This document shows, piece by piece, positions 19,773 to 29,677 of a stretch of 64,000 nucleotides of DNA (positions are counted from its first letter, which is position 1; the number at the start of each line of letters is the position of its first letter). A program made the translations under genes and the position numbers. Below the pieces are notes generated by a model, which was not told where the DNA came from, ran no database searches, and was given only the letters and a program-made list of their open reading frames with translations. Origin of the DNA: an uncultured Akkermansia sp. (GTDB taxonomy: Bacteria > Verrucomicrobiota > Verrucomicrobiia > Verrucomicrobiales > Akkermansiaceae); assembly GCA_947601655.1 (NCBI GenBank), contig CANQGG010000001.1:62001-126000 (forward strand). The letters are read 5' to 3'.

Positions 19773-21644
19773 ATGGGGAAAAACGAGAAGCAAAAAAAGA
19801 AGGTCGCAGATAAGCCCATGGCATGGGAGCTTGTCGGCCCCTTGCTTCGCAAATATGTGCTGCGCGATCTGTGGATTCTCATACCGGCTGTTTTTGCCGG
19901 TGCAGTTGCGGCGTCGGCCGGAGGTTTTGGTTTGCCATATATCATCAGGACTGCCTTCCCCATCGTGTTTGGGGAGCAGGAGCTACCGCCTGCCGTGGAA
20001 GAGTGGGCGCGTGGTATATTTCAGCCGGAGAACATGAGATTGGTCAAACTCTGGCTGGCTGCTTTGGTTATCCCCCTCCTCATGATTTTACGAGGAGTTG
20101 GAACCTATGTGAATTCGTACTTGCTCGTCATCGTTGGCACAAGGATGCTGAAACGCATGTGGAGGGATGTTTTTGCGCGCATCCAATCGCTCTCATTTTC
20201 ATTTTTCGACAGTCACAAGCGAGGCGAGCTTATGACGGTAATCATTCAGTTCACGCAGAATATTCAGGGGCAGATGGTCACCATCATGAACGACCTGGTG
20301 ATCCAACCACTGACTCTCGTGTTTGCCGCCGGGTACCTGGTGTACTCGTCGTTGACGAGCCGTGAGAGCGCCATTTTCCTGGGGAATCTGGTGGCAGTCG
20401 CTATGGTGGTGCCATTGGTGCGCTTTGTGGGACGCCAGATGGTGAGACGTATGCAGCAGGCCTTGGCTGGAGCGCAGCAAATTACTGCTGTGGTGGAAGA
20501 AACTCTCTCAGCGCAACGCGAAGTACGCGCCTTCAACATGGAGGAAAATCGCACAAGCGAACTCAGCCGCCTCATCTCTTTCTATAACATCCGAATTTTG
20601 CGCATGGCGGCGTGGAGTTTGTCCCTGCCATCCATGGTGGAGATTCTCAGTGCATTCGCTCTTTCGTATTCTCTGTACCAGGGATGTGGGGGCGGATTGA
20701 CAATGGAACAGTTTGCTTCTATTGCGACGGCTTTTTATTTCTGCTACGACCCGGTCAAGAGGATAGGCTCGGTTATAAACCAGGCACAGATTACGACGAC
20801 GATGATTGATGGGCTCAATCGCATTCTGTACGCAAAAGATGAAACGCCGGAGCCTGCGCAGCCCAAGCCGCTTCCCTCTCCTGTGCGGGGTGAGGTGGAT
20901 TTCGACCATGTGAATTTTGCCTACCTCAAGGGCAAACCTGTATTGCATGATGTGCAGGTACACGTGCCCGCAGGGCAAATTGTGGCGCTTGTCGGCCCAA
21001 GTGGTTCAGGCAAAACGACATTCATTAATCTTATCTGCCGATTTTACGATGTATCCTCCGGCGCTGTCCGTATTGATGGTGTCGATGTGCGGGATATTGC
21101 CTCCAAAGATCTCATTGCTCAAATAGGTCTGGTCTCTCAGTTTTCTGCGCTTTTTCACGATAGCATCATGGAAAACATACGCATCGGACGTCCCGATGCT
21201 TCTGATGCGGAAGTAATGGCCGCCGGCGCATCAGCGCGTGTGAGTGAGTTTGCGGAGGAAATGCCGAAAGGATACCGCTACGAACTATCAGAAAGCGGAG
21301 GAGGGCTTTCCGGGGGGCAGCGCCAGCGCGTTTCAATTGCTCGCGCTTTTCTGAAGAATGCACCAATCCTCATTCTGGATGAGGCGACTTCTGCGCTGGA
21401 TATGAAGAGTGAAGCGCTCATCCAGGAATCTTTGGAAGAACTTGCCCGAGGTCACACGACCTTTATTATTGCGCACCGCTTCAGCACCATTCGCATGGCG
21501 CAGCGCATCCTCGTCTTCGAAGAAGGGAGGATTATCGCAGATGGCTCACACGCCAAGCTCTATGCACAGTGCGCCCTCTACCGAAGTCTCTACGATGAAC
21601 AGGTAAGATCTGCCACCGGGCGGGGAAAGGAGGGGACGCCATGA
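19773..21644 (+). CDS. ABC transporter, permease-ATPase fusion (MsbA-like)
   Basis: [45 protein letters not shown]; start at MGKNEKQ. Confidence 0.9.
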   Translation: MGKNEKQKKKVADKPMAWELVGPLLRKYVLRDLWILIPAVFAGAVAASAGGFGLPYIIRTAFPIVFGEQELPPAVEEWARGIFQPENMRLVKLWLAALVIPLLMILRGVGTYVNSYLLVIVGTRMLKRMWRDVFARIQSLSFSFFDSHKRGELMTVIIQFTQNIQGQMVTIMNDLVIQPLTLVFAAGYLVYSSLTSRESAIFLGNLVAVAMVVPLVRFVGRQMVRRMQQALAGAQQITAVVEETLSAQREVRAFNMEENRTSELSRLISFYNIRILRMAAWSLSLPSMVEILSAFALSYSLYQGCGGGLTMEQFASIATAFYFCYDPVKRIGSVINQAQITTTMIDGLNRILYAKDETPEPAQPKPLPSPVRGEVDFDHVNFAYLKGKPVLHDVQVHVPAGQIVALVGPSGSGKTTFINLICRFYDVSSGAVRIDGVDVRDIASKDLIAQIGLVSQFSALFHDSIMENIRIGRPDASDAEVMAAGASARVSEFAEEMPKGYRYELSESGGGLSGGQRQRVSIARAFLKNAPILILDEATSALDMKSEALIQESLEELARGHTTFIIAHRFSTIRMAQRILVFEEGRIIADGSHAKLYAQCALYRSLYDEQVRSATGRGKEGTP

Positions 21645-23458
21645 TGAAACAGGCTATCAAGCGCATCTTGTTCTTTGTGCGACTCTTTCTTGTGCCGCAT
21701 ATTCGCTTGTTCGGTTTAGCGTTACTATCCGGGCTGCTTGTTTCGGTTACCAGTGGATTAGGTATCCCATTGATGGTAAAGTACGTATTTCCTGTGGTAT
21801 TCTACACGCCCAACCAGAGTGGCGAGATGCCTAAGTTGTTTGAATACATCCCGTGGCTGAGGGAGATGCAGCTCGAAAATCCGAAGGTAGTCTTGCTTGT
21901 CGCTTGTGCGGTAATGCCGGTTACTTTTCTCATTCGTGGATTCGCAATGTGGGTTAATGGGATGGTCGTAAGTTTACTTGGGGTACGCATATCAACCACG
22001 CTGCGCATAGAAGTATTTCGAAAGGTACTGCAACTGCCCATCTCTTTTATGGAGCGTCGCGAGAAGGGCGACGTCATCAGTCGCGTTATTTCTGATACAG
22101 GGGCTGTGCAGCAAGTTCTTACCCGCGTAGCGGACGACCTCTTCAAGCAGCCCATCACCTGTCTTGTGGCCGTTGTAACATTTCTTTGGATGATGCTACA
22201 GAATGGGCAAACCGGTTTGTTCCTTCTTAATGCCCTGTTGATTCTTCTCGCCTTTCTCCCCATTTACCAATTTGGCAAACGCATTTCTGTGAAAGCCCAC
22301 CGGGCGCTCACCGGTCTTGGCAGACTCAATACCGTGGTTCAGCAGAATCTTGAAACCATGCGGGAAGTACGTGCCTACTCCATGGAACAGCGACAGATCC
22401 AGGAATTCACTCGCACCACCGAGGAGTACTGCCGCAACTCCATCAAGCTTGTCAAGTACCAGCGCGCCGTCATTCCTTTCATGGAGGTGGCTACCTCCAT
22501 TGCGCTTGTTGCACTACTCGTCCGCGGCTATGAGTGTGGAATGAGTCTCAACGATTTCCTCGCTATGGCGGCCGTTCTCTTCTTCCTTTTTGATTCCATG
22601 AAGAAAGCAGGCAACGCCTTCAATCGCCTCAATGAAGGACAAGGGGCTCTGCGTCGCCTGGAGGAGATTCTCGTTGAACCCAACACCATGCCGGATCCCG
22701 CATCTCCCCGGGCCTTTTCTGAGCCGGTTCGCGGCGATATTGAGTTTCGCGATGTTTCTTTCGCTTATGATCCCGGTCAGCCGGTTCTGGAACACATCAA
22801 TGTCCATATTCCCGCTGGTCAGGTGGTTGGTCTTGTTGGTTCCAGCGGCGCCGGCAAGACGACATTTGCCGCCCTTATTCCCCGTTTTTACGATGCAAGC
22901 GATGGAGCCATTCTCGTGGATGGTCTGGACGTGCGTAACGTGCGTGTGCACGATTTGCGCGATCACATCGCCCTCGTCGGACAACAGGCTCTTCTTTTCT
23001 CCGGCACCATCCGGGAGAATATCAGCGTGGGACGTCCCGACGCCACGGATGAGGAGATTTGCGCCGCTGCTGAAGCAGCAGCTCTCAACTCCTTCCTCGA
23101 TTCTCAGAAGAAGGGACTGGACACAGAAGTCGGCGAAGGCGGTAGTTCACTATCCGGTGGACAGCGCCAGCGTGTTGCTCTCGCCCGCGCTTTTGTGAAA
23201 GATGCCCCCATTCTGGTACTGGATGAGGCCACCGCTTCCCTTGATGCCGAGAGCGAGCGTGACATTCAACACGAACTTGAAAAGATCTCAGCTGGGCGAA
23301 CTACCCTCATTGTGGCTCATCGCTTTAGTACTCTCCGCCACGCGCAACGCATCCTCCTCTTCGAACACGGGCGTATCGTTGGCGATGGCACCCACGAGCA
23401 ACTTTATGCTAACAGCCCGCTTTACAAGGAACTCTACGACCGTCAAGGGATCGAGTGA
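21641..23458 (+). CDS. ABC transporter, permease-ATPase fusion (MsbA-like)
   Basis: [53 protein letters not shown]; overlaps the preceding CDS by 4 nt. Confidence 0.9.
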   Translation: MMKQAIKRILFFVRLFLVPHIRLFGLALLSGLLVSVTSGLGIPLMVKYVFPVVFYTPNQSGEMPKLFEYIPWLREMQLENPKVVLLVACAVMPVTFLIRGFAMWVNGMVVSLLGVRISTTLRIEVFRKVLQLPISFMERREKGDVISRVISDTGAVQQVLTRVADDLFKQPITCLVAVVTFLWMMLQNGQTGLFLLNALLILLAFLPIYQFGKRISVKAHRALTGLGRLNTVVQQNLETMREVRAYSMEQRQIQEFTRTTEEYCRNSIKLVKYQRAVIPFMEVATSIALVALLVRGYECGMSLNDFLAMAAVLFFLFDSMKKAGNAFNRLNEGQGALRRLEEILVEPNTMPDPASPRAFSEPVRGDIEFRDVSFAYDPGQPVLEHINVHIPAGQVVGLVGSSGAGKTTFAALIPRFYDASDGAILVDGLDVRNVRVHDLRDHIALVGQQALLFSGTIRENISVGRPDATDEEICAAAEAAALNSFLDSQKKGLDTEVGEGGSSLSGGQRQRVALARAFVKDAPILVLDEATASLDAESERDIQHELEKISAGRTTLIVAHRFSTLRHAQRILLFEHGRIVGDGTHEQLYANSPLYKELYDRQGIE

Positions 23459-23493
23459 ACGATGAAATCAAAAGGCTCACTCGTTGTATATCC

Positions 23494-24240
23494 TCAAGGT
23501 TGCGTTACTCCTCCGGCGTAAATGCGAAAACGCATGTGAACAGGACATGGTATGGCCGGATGCATGCAGTGCAGCACAAGGCGCACAAGGTTGCTTGTCG
23601 GGTGCAGCAGATAGGTGCTGGATGTCATACCGCTAGATTCATCGAAATCGGCATTCAGGACACTGCTTTGGCACTGTGAGCCATCCTCATTGCAAAAAGA
23701 CACACTGCGCAGCAGAGGTACCAATTCGTATTCCTGACGAAAGACAACCACCTTGGAATTATCTTTCTCCTCATTGAGTGGCAGTGGTGTACGGAAAAGA
23801 ACATTTCCCCATACACGAATAGTTCCGGGCAGATGGGGATCAAAAGGCTCCGTGACCAGGTCGTATGACGAGTGGCTCATCGGCAGCAGAACACTTGAAT
23901 CAAATTCAATCCACCCACCTTGAGGACGGGCATAAAAATCGTACACGAGTATTCGGCAGCGTTCCATGCAGGATTCCACAGAGCGTAGTATGCCAATGAG
24001 AGGTCGACCTGCAGCATCCACTCCGATGAGCGGAGAACGTTCAACAGGGGAGGCTGTGGGTTCTGCCAGGAAGGACCCCTGCGGCGCCCGGACGTGGATG
24101 CGCAAGGTGAAACACGCTTTACTCGCCGGACATTCATAGAAGCTTTCGGCGCTGTGCACAAGCACTTCCACTCCTTGCTCGACGAGGCTTCCCCACACCG
24201 GGCAGAGCATGGTACAGAGGAAGAAAAGAAGCCGACTCAT
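23494..24240 (-). CDS. Hypothetical secreted protein
   Basis: Signal-peptide-like MSRLLFFLCTMLCPVWG; overlaps the upstream CDS by 4 nt. Confidence 0.55.
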   Translation of the reverse strand: MSRLLFFLCTMLCPVWGSLVEQGVEVLVHSAESFYECPASKACFTLRIHVRAPQGSFLAEPTASPVERSPLIGVDAAGRPLIGILRSVESCMERCRILVYDFYARPQGGWIEFDSSVLLPMSHSSYDLVTEPFDPHLPGTIRVWGNVLFRTPLPLNEEKDNSKVVVFRQEYELVPLLRSVSFCNEDGSQCQSSVLNADFDESSGMTSSTYLLHPTSNLVRLVLHCMHPAIPCPVHMRFRIYAGGVTQP

Positions 24241-25064
24241 GAATTCGTCGATACGTGTGGTGCAAAAGCTTGTCGCCGGCCCCCGATGGGCTCGCCCAGC
24301 ATGGCGCGACATTTCAACGGCACGCGCACGGTGTGTTGACCGCGGCAGATTTCTACCTCCACGCACTCAAATGGCAGAGCATTCCACAGCACAATAGAGG
24401 TGCTGTTCTCTCCGCCGGGCAAAGAGTCGTGGCGAACTTCGAGATCCTGGGTATACGAATTGTGCTCAGAGGAACCCAACTCCACTTGCCAAACACGGCT
24501 GACTCGCAACACGCTGATGCCGGCGGGACAACGCAGGGTCATGCCGGCGCGGCGCAGAAAGCCGTCTGACTCCCGATTTTCCGCCGTGGCATTGGAAGTA
24601 TCAGGAATACATTGAACGGACTGATCCGTACCGGGTATCGCCAGGGCGCCCTGATGCAGCATACTCACCTCCTGCTGAGGTAAACGCAAAGTTTGCCGCG
24701 CGATTTGCACCTGCAGGAGTTCATCCACCTTCAGGTAATCCACTCTGGAGGGAAGAGGAAAAAGGAAATGAGCAATGCAGGAATGGGGACGATCCGATCG
24801 TCTTTCCCATGCGCAGGGCGCGCTAGTGTGGCGGTTGCCGGACTGGTCGATTCCATGGATTCGCTGCGTGCGTGATCCTGCCTCGTTCACCTGCCAATCC
24901 TGCTCCCCGGGACGCAATTCTACCTGTAGTTCCATGCGACATCCGCTACCATCGTGCGGTGAGGAATAAATGCAACGCACCCCTGTGAGCACCGCTTGTA
25001 TTTCGGGCTCAGCAGAACACGCTCCTATCATCACAATCCCCAGTATGACGCATGCCTTCCTCAT
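24237..25064 (-). CDS. Hypothetical lipoprotein
   Basis: MRKACVILGIVMIGACSAE lipobox; translationally coupled to 23494..24240. Confidence 0.55.
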   Translation of the reverse strand: MRKACVILGIVMIGACSAEPEIQAVLTGVRCIYSSPHDGSGCRMELQVELRPGEQDWQVNEAGSRTQRIHGIDQSGNRHTSAPCAWERRSDRPHSCIAHFLFPLPSRVDYLKVDELLQVQIARQTLRLPQQEVSMLHQGALAIPGTDQSVQCIPDTSNATAENRESDGFLRRAGMTLRCPAGISVLRVSRVWQVELGSSEHNSYTQDLEVRHDSLPGGENSTSIVLWNALPFECVEVEICRGQHTVRVPLKCRAMLGEPIGGRRQAFAPHVSTNS

Positions 25065-25187
25065 GTCGATCTTCTCCCATTTCTCCGGAATATATACTAA
25101 ACCTTACTGAATATCAAGCAGAAAAGACAATATATCGAGGCAAACGCATTCCCAATGTGTTTGCTCATGGACATTTGAATGAGTGGA

Positions 25188-25216
25188 TTGACTCTTGGTC
25201 GAGAGTCTGCGATAAT
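25188..25216 (+). promoter_or_regulatory. Predicted sigma70-type promoter for queE (TTGACT-17 bp-GATAAT)
   Basis: -35 25188-25193, -10 25211-25216. Confidence 0.6.
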
Positions 25217-25235
25217 GGGCGACGAGAGTTTGGGC

Positions 25236-25889
25236 ATGAAGTTAGCACGATTGAACGAGAGGCCGGAGGTGTTTTATTCCCTGCAGGGAGAAGGACCTAG
25301 TGCGGGGAGCCCGGCGATGTTCATAAGACTTGCCGGTTGCAATTTGCGTTGTGTGTGGTGCGATACCAAACATGCCCAAACGGGTGGAATTGAATGTACG
25401 CCTCAGGAAGTGGCAGATATCCTTGCGCGTCAGCCAGGGTGGGACCGTCTTGTGGTGACAGGAGGCGAGCCGCTGGTGCAGACGAGGGAATTGGAGGAAC
25501 TCTTTTTCCTTTTGCCGGAGAGAGTAAAGATAGAAGTGGAAACTAATGGAACCATAGCGCCGGCCCCTGCACTCATAGAGCGAGTAACGGAGTGGAACGT
25601 ATCACCCAAATTGCCGCACGCGGGAAACGCACGAAAGATGCCGATGCTCGAGGCCTTTCGACCTCTACCGAACGTGTGGTACAAATTCGTGGTACGGGGA
25701 GAGGAGGACTGGGCAGAAGTGGAAAAGCTACAGCTGCCGCGGACTCAAATCATGCTCATGCCATGTGCAGCAAATCGCGAAAAATATCGTTCGTTATTAC
25801 CTGAAATTGCGCAGATGTGCATACGGCATGGGGTGAGACTTTCCCCACGTCTACACGTAGAACTCTGGGACATGAAACCAGGCTGCTGA
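25236..25889 (+). CDS. queE: 7-carboxy-7-deazaguanine synthase (radical SAM)
   Basis: FYSLQGEGPSAGSPAMFIRLAGCNLRCVWCDTKHAQ; CxxxCxxC; VVTGGEPLVQ. Confidence 0.92.
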   Translation: MKLARLNERPEVFYSLQGEGPSAGSPAMFIRLAGCNLRCVWCDTKHAQTGGIECTPQEVADILARQPGWDRLVVTGGEPLVQTRELEELFFLLPERVKIEVETNGTIAPAPALIERVTEWNVSPKLPHAGNARKMPMLEAFRPLPNVWYKFVVRGEEDWAEVEKLQLPRTQIMLMPCAANREKYRSLLPEIAQMCIRHGVRLSPRLHVELWDMKPGC

Positions 25890-25923
25890 AACAAAAAGAT
25901 AAAGACACCCGACCAGGATCCGT

Positions 25924-27264
25924 TCAGGTCCTTGAGGCTCTGAGGTGGCGGAGCATCTCCTGCGCCACAAGCAATTCCAGCCAGCAGAAGATCCAGGCGC
26001 AAAGGCTCATCCATAAACCATGGCGATACCACAACACCGCGAGAAACAAGATACCTGTGATACCAGCAAGCAGTAATGTGCTACGCAGCAGCCAGGGCAA
26101 CTCACCGGGGAGGCGCGGCAACAGCAGAAGCATAGCCAGGCATCCTAATGAGAGAGCAGAGAGACCGACTGACGTGTACTGCAATGGGTTCACTCGCAGT
26201 ACCTTTGCTTCAATGGGGCGTTCTTCCGCTGAGTAGCTAATACGTTCCCGAGCCAACAGCAGAGAAAGGGTCGCAGCGAGCCGGGGTCCCCGTTTTTCAA
26301 CTGCCATGGTAGCAGCGCTCGGGCGGGTGATAATTGCACAACGTGGGAGGACTGACTCGGCAGGGGTAGCAGATGCCACATCCTTGGGAGTAGAGAGCGC
26401 AGCGGAGAGAGGAAGAATCTCTGCGTGTGCAGAACCGAGCGGTGTGCGTCCCATCGTATCCAGGGGGAGCATACGCCGTCCAATTTGTAGCCCTTTACCA
26501 GGTCGAACTCTGATATCATCTTGAGATAACCCAAGAGCATCCATCGCCAGTTGCAATGGGAGGGTAGGAAAAACACGATCATTCCAACGCACTAATAAAG
26601 GTAGGGAGAGACCGCGCTCCTGAGCCTGTTCGTGTGAGAATAACTCGTCGCGCACGTAGTCGGGAACAGGGTGAAAGGGATTTTGCTCCTCGCCCGGTAG
26701 GGCGCCGAAAGCCGTGCAGGTATTGGCTATTGGCAAGTGGGAAATGTCTCCTTCAATATTTGTGTGAGGAAGAGCGAGAGGAAGGATATCTTTCGGGATA
26801 GGAAGTGAGTGAGTGGAATCCGTCGTCTGCAATCCCAGCCGAAGATGGCGAATTTCCTTGAGACTGTGACGAAACATTTTACGAACAGTGGGATCGGCAG
26901 CATCGGCCCATACCGGTGCAGCCGAGATGCCGATTATCTGCACACCTCGTTGCGTGGTAAGGCAATGCAGGATAGTGGACAGCTCTCGCAGGAAACAGGA
27001 ATCACCGGTCACATCGGAATCCGTCGAATTCTCCCAAAGGATGCTATACACGGTGGGATAAGCCAGACTACGGTGGGGAAGAAGCACGCGCTGCGTGGGG
27101 GGCTCTTCATTTTGGAAGAGTAGCACGACTCCTGCCTGCGGAGAACGGACGAAAAGGTTGTAGAGAACCGTATCTGCCCCACGCAGGAATCGCGCGCAGA
27201 CACAGGCCGTTGCGGCGAAGCAGAGCAGCCATCCTAAGATAACGGCGATATAATTGAACGAACG
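25924..27264 (-). CDS. CHASE2-like membrane protein
   Basis: N-terminal TM, long extracytoplasmic region with VQIIGISAAP, C-terminal TM segments; CHASE2 assignment tentative. Confidence 0.5.
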   Translation of the reverse strand, partial: RSFNYIAVILGWLLCFAATACVCARFLRGADTVLYNLFVRSPQAGVVLLFQNEEPPTQRVLLPHRSLAYPTVYSILWENSTDSDVTGDSCFLRELSTILHCLTTQRGVQIIGISAAPVWADAADPTVRKMFRHSLKEIRHLRLGLQTTDSTHSLPIPKDILPLALPHTNIEGDISHLPIANTCTAFGALPGEEQNPFHPVPDYVRDELFSHEQAQERGLSLPLLVRWNDRVFPTLPLQLAMDALGLSQDDIRVRPGKGLQIGRRMLPLDTMGRTPLGSAHAEILPLSAALSTPKDVASATPAESVLPRCAIITRPSAATMAVEKRGPRLAATLSLLLARERISYSAEERPIEAKVLRVNPLQYTSVGLSALSLGCLAMLLLLPRLPGELPWLLRSTLLLAGITGILFLAVLWYRHGLWMSLCAWIFCWLELLVAQEMLRHLRASRT

Positions 27265-28229
27265 CATGCTGCAAAGGGAGCGGCAAATGATGAGGAAGCG
27301 ATATGAGAACAATGTTCCAACAGAATTTTTTCACCTGTTGGAATAAACTGCAAGTAGCGCATTTTCTTCTTATTGTGAGCTATGTTAGCATAAGCGCCCA
27401 TAGCCTGCAAAATTCTTTGGATGGCGCACAACTCTACAAGCTCTCTGTTCAGGGGAAGGAAATGCGGCACACTTAGCCTGTGATCTAACAATTCGGCACG
27501 AAGCTGCACACTGAGATCCATGTATGGATCGTAAAGCAACGATGCAATGTCATATTCCGGAAGCCCGAGCCTCATTCCTTGGAAATCAACAAAATAAGCT
27601 TCACCCTTACGCAAAAGGATATTTTCGCCCTGGCAATCACGATGGATGGGGTGACGCGGCTGAGAGGAGAGAAAAGAGACGACTTCTTTGCGAGAAGGAG
27701 CATCAAGAAAGCGTTGTGCGAGATCAGGGCGATTGAGGTGCTGTCCAAGAAAGTACCTGGCGAAATACTCGTGCTCCCAATTGTAGATCGTTTCATCAAA
27801 TGCCGGCTGTAGAGGCCATGTCGGCTGCGCGCGATGTAGAGCATCTAAGTGGTACAATACATTTTCGTAAGCACGATACAGGATTCTATCTCCTTTCTTA
27901 CGCAAACTCAGCAGAGTTTGATTGCCAAGATCCTCCACCGCACATATACCACATCCTTCTCCCAACTCACGATAGGCGTACAAGTGCGGTACAGGAACAC
28001 CAGCTTTCAGAAGCCCTCGGAGAGCTGGTACAAAGGAGGCATTATCCTCACGATCGTTGGTCCAGTAGATGCAGATAACACCAGAACCGGCCGTGTTGCG
28101 GCACCGCACGATCCAACGTCCACTCGCACCCTGACTGATGCATTGCAATTGCTCCGGCGATACCGCCGTCCCCACGTCATGCTGCAGGAAATCAGTGATG
28201 ATGCATGCAATGCTTTTGGCATCGGCCAT
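27234..28229 (-). CDS. Aminoglycoside phosphotransferase-like (APH/AmgK-like) kinase
   Basis: HRDCQGENILLRKGEAYFVDFQGMRLGLPEYDIASLLYDPY; start at MADAKSIACI. Confidence 0.8.
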   Translation of the reverse strand: MADAKSIACIITDFLQHDVGTAVSPEQLQCISQGASGRWIVRCRNTAGSGVICIYWTNDREDNASFVPALRGLLKAGVPVPHLYAYRELGEGCGICAVEDLGNQTLLSLRKKGDRILYRAYENVLYHLDALHRAQPTWPLQPAFDETIYNWEHEYFARYFLGQHLNRPDLAQRFLDAPSRKEVVSFLSSQPRHPIHRDCQGENILLRKGEAYFVDFQGMRLGLPEYDIASLLYDPYMDLSVQLRAELLDHRLSVPHFLPLNRELVELCAIQRILQAMGAYANIAHNKKKMRYLQFIPTGEKILLEHCSHIASSSFAAPFAACVRSIISPLS

Positions 28230-28333
28230 GGAGAAGCGTATGACGTGGGATATGAACGAAAAGCAACTGCCTATGAACTGGAGACCCCCGGGATGCGTGG
28301 CTGTTTTTCGAACACCACCGCTAAACAGGGGGT

Positions 28334-28368
28334 CAAAAAACATCCGTTCCTCCAGACTGGAGGAGCGG
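28334..28368 (-). terminator. Rho-independent terminator-like hairpin
   Basis: Minus strand CCGCTCCTCCAG-T-CTGGAGGAACGG followed by ATGTTTTTT, just after the TIGR04073-like gene. Confidence 0.6.
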
Positions 28369-28390
28369 ATGGTGGTAGATGGCAACAGGG

Positions 28391-28822
28391 TCAGAACTGA
28401 CCGCGGCGAGAATAGTAGTATTTACTTTGGAAACCAAGTTCCTCCGGAAACTCCGAGAAACCGGACCAAGTGTTGTACTCCTGCAAACCGCTGCGACCGC
28501 AGCTCCCCTGATAAGGCGGGCGGTAGGTGCACTTGTAGGTGGGAGCCCAGAAAGTGACCAGCTCATAGAAGCCGTAGCCCATGCGGGTGAAAGTACGGGA
28601 GAAGCCCTCGACGATACCGACGGAGTAGCCGGCGTAATCGCCATCACGCTCACCCCAGCGGATCATTGAAACAGGCAACTCCTCAATACCCCAGAGAATG
28701 TTACCCACGGCACGACCGAGTTTACGCGTGGCCGTATATTCGGAAGCAGGCGGCGCCTGGATATCGGCATACACGGTGCCTACCATCGCCAAAAGCAAAG
28801 CTGAGAGAAGTGTGCGCTTCAT
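28391..28822 (-). CDS. Exosortase system-associated protein, TIGR04073-like
   Basis: Signal peptide then RKLGRAVGNILWGIEELPVSMIRWGERDGDYAGYSVGIVEGFSRTFTRMGYGFYELVTFWAPTY. Confidence 0.75.
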   Translation of the reverse strand: MKRTLLSALLLAMVGTVYADIQAPPASEYTATRKLGRAVGNILWGIEELPVSMIRWGERDGDYAGYSVGIVEGFSRTFTRMGYGFYELVTFWAPTYKCTYRPPYQGSCGRSGLQEYNTWSGFSEFPEELGFQSKYYYSRRGQF

Positions 28823-29139
28823 GGTATAGAAAGCATTAGCACAATGTGACGTCCCTTGCAAGCAAAATTTTCCTATTTCCCTACGAATTTCGTGAAAAAT
28901 TATGCTCCAGACGCCGAACTCCCGTAAAAATGGTGCAGAAAGAAGATGTTTTTCTCGGCGAAAAGTTGCTCAGCCACCACGGTGGCCCTATGGATGCAGA
29001 GCTTTTCCCAGCTCATCGCTTCCGCACGTTCTCCCCCCGGCGTCACAACAACGGCAACGCAACGTGCAGTTTTGCGTGAGGTACAGAGTAATGTTGCAAA
29101 TCATGGGAGCCCCGCATCCAACTCACGACGGTGTCTATC

Positions 29140-29292
29140 TTATTTTCCTATAGGAGCAATGCCGCCGAATATGATGGGTTCGCGCTGTTGCTGTTGGCAG
29201 GAGGAGAGTGCAATGGCTGCGCCGAGGGTTACCACGGCTGCAAGCGCCGGGTAGAGAAGCGCCTTTTTTTCTGTTTCCGGAAAGATTTTCAT
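29140..29292 (-). CDS. 50-aa micro-lipoprotein (not in ORF track)
   Basis: Manual translation MKIFPETEKKALLYPALAAVVTLGAAIALSSCQQQQREPIIFGGIAPIGK*; hydrophobic stretch plus ALSSC lipobox. Confidence 0.55.
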   Translation of the reverse strand: MKIFPETEKKALLYPALAAVVTLGAAIALSSCQQQQREPIIFGGIAPIGK

Positions 29293-29315
29293 GGAGATGG
29301 CGAGTGGAATTCCTG

Positions 29316-29606
29316 CTATCGGCGAGGAATAGCAACGCGCCCCGGATCCGGATTCACAACGGGGGCAGGGATTTTGTCTGGCGACGCTGCGGGCTGGGAG
29401 GGAACAGAGGGCAGATTATGCCTGGGCACGGAGACAACTCGCGGGGAAGGATTTACAGCGTGGTGCCCGGTTACGGCAGGCGGTGGCATCACGGGGCCGG
29501 GGGCAAGCACGCGATGATGGTGCGGCACGGGTTCTCCACAAGAGGAGAGGACAAAAATAGCTGCCGTCGCCAGCAGAGGGAGTGTCGTTTGGTTTGTATT
29601 ATTCAT
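29316..29606 (-). CDS. Small proline-rich lipoprotein
   Basis: MNNTNQTTLPLLATAAIFVLSSCGEP lipobox, Pro-rich remainder. Confidence 0.55.
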   Translation of the reverse strand: MNNTNQTTLPLLATAAIFVLSSCGEPVPHHHRVLAPGPVMPPPAVTGHHAVNPSPRVVSVPRHNLPSVPSQPAASPDKIPAPVVNPDPGRVAIPRR

Positions 29607-29677
29607 GACTTGGGGCAGTGGATTGTTTTTTTCGGCGTGGACTTTTGAATTCTGAGAGGCCTCTTTGCCCTTCGCGT

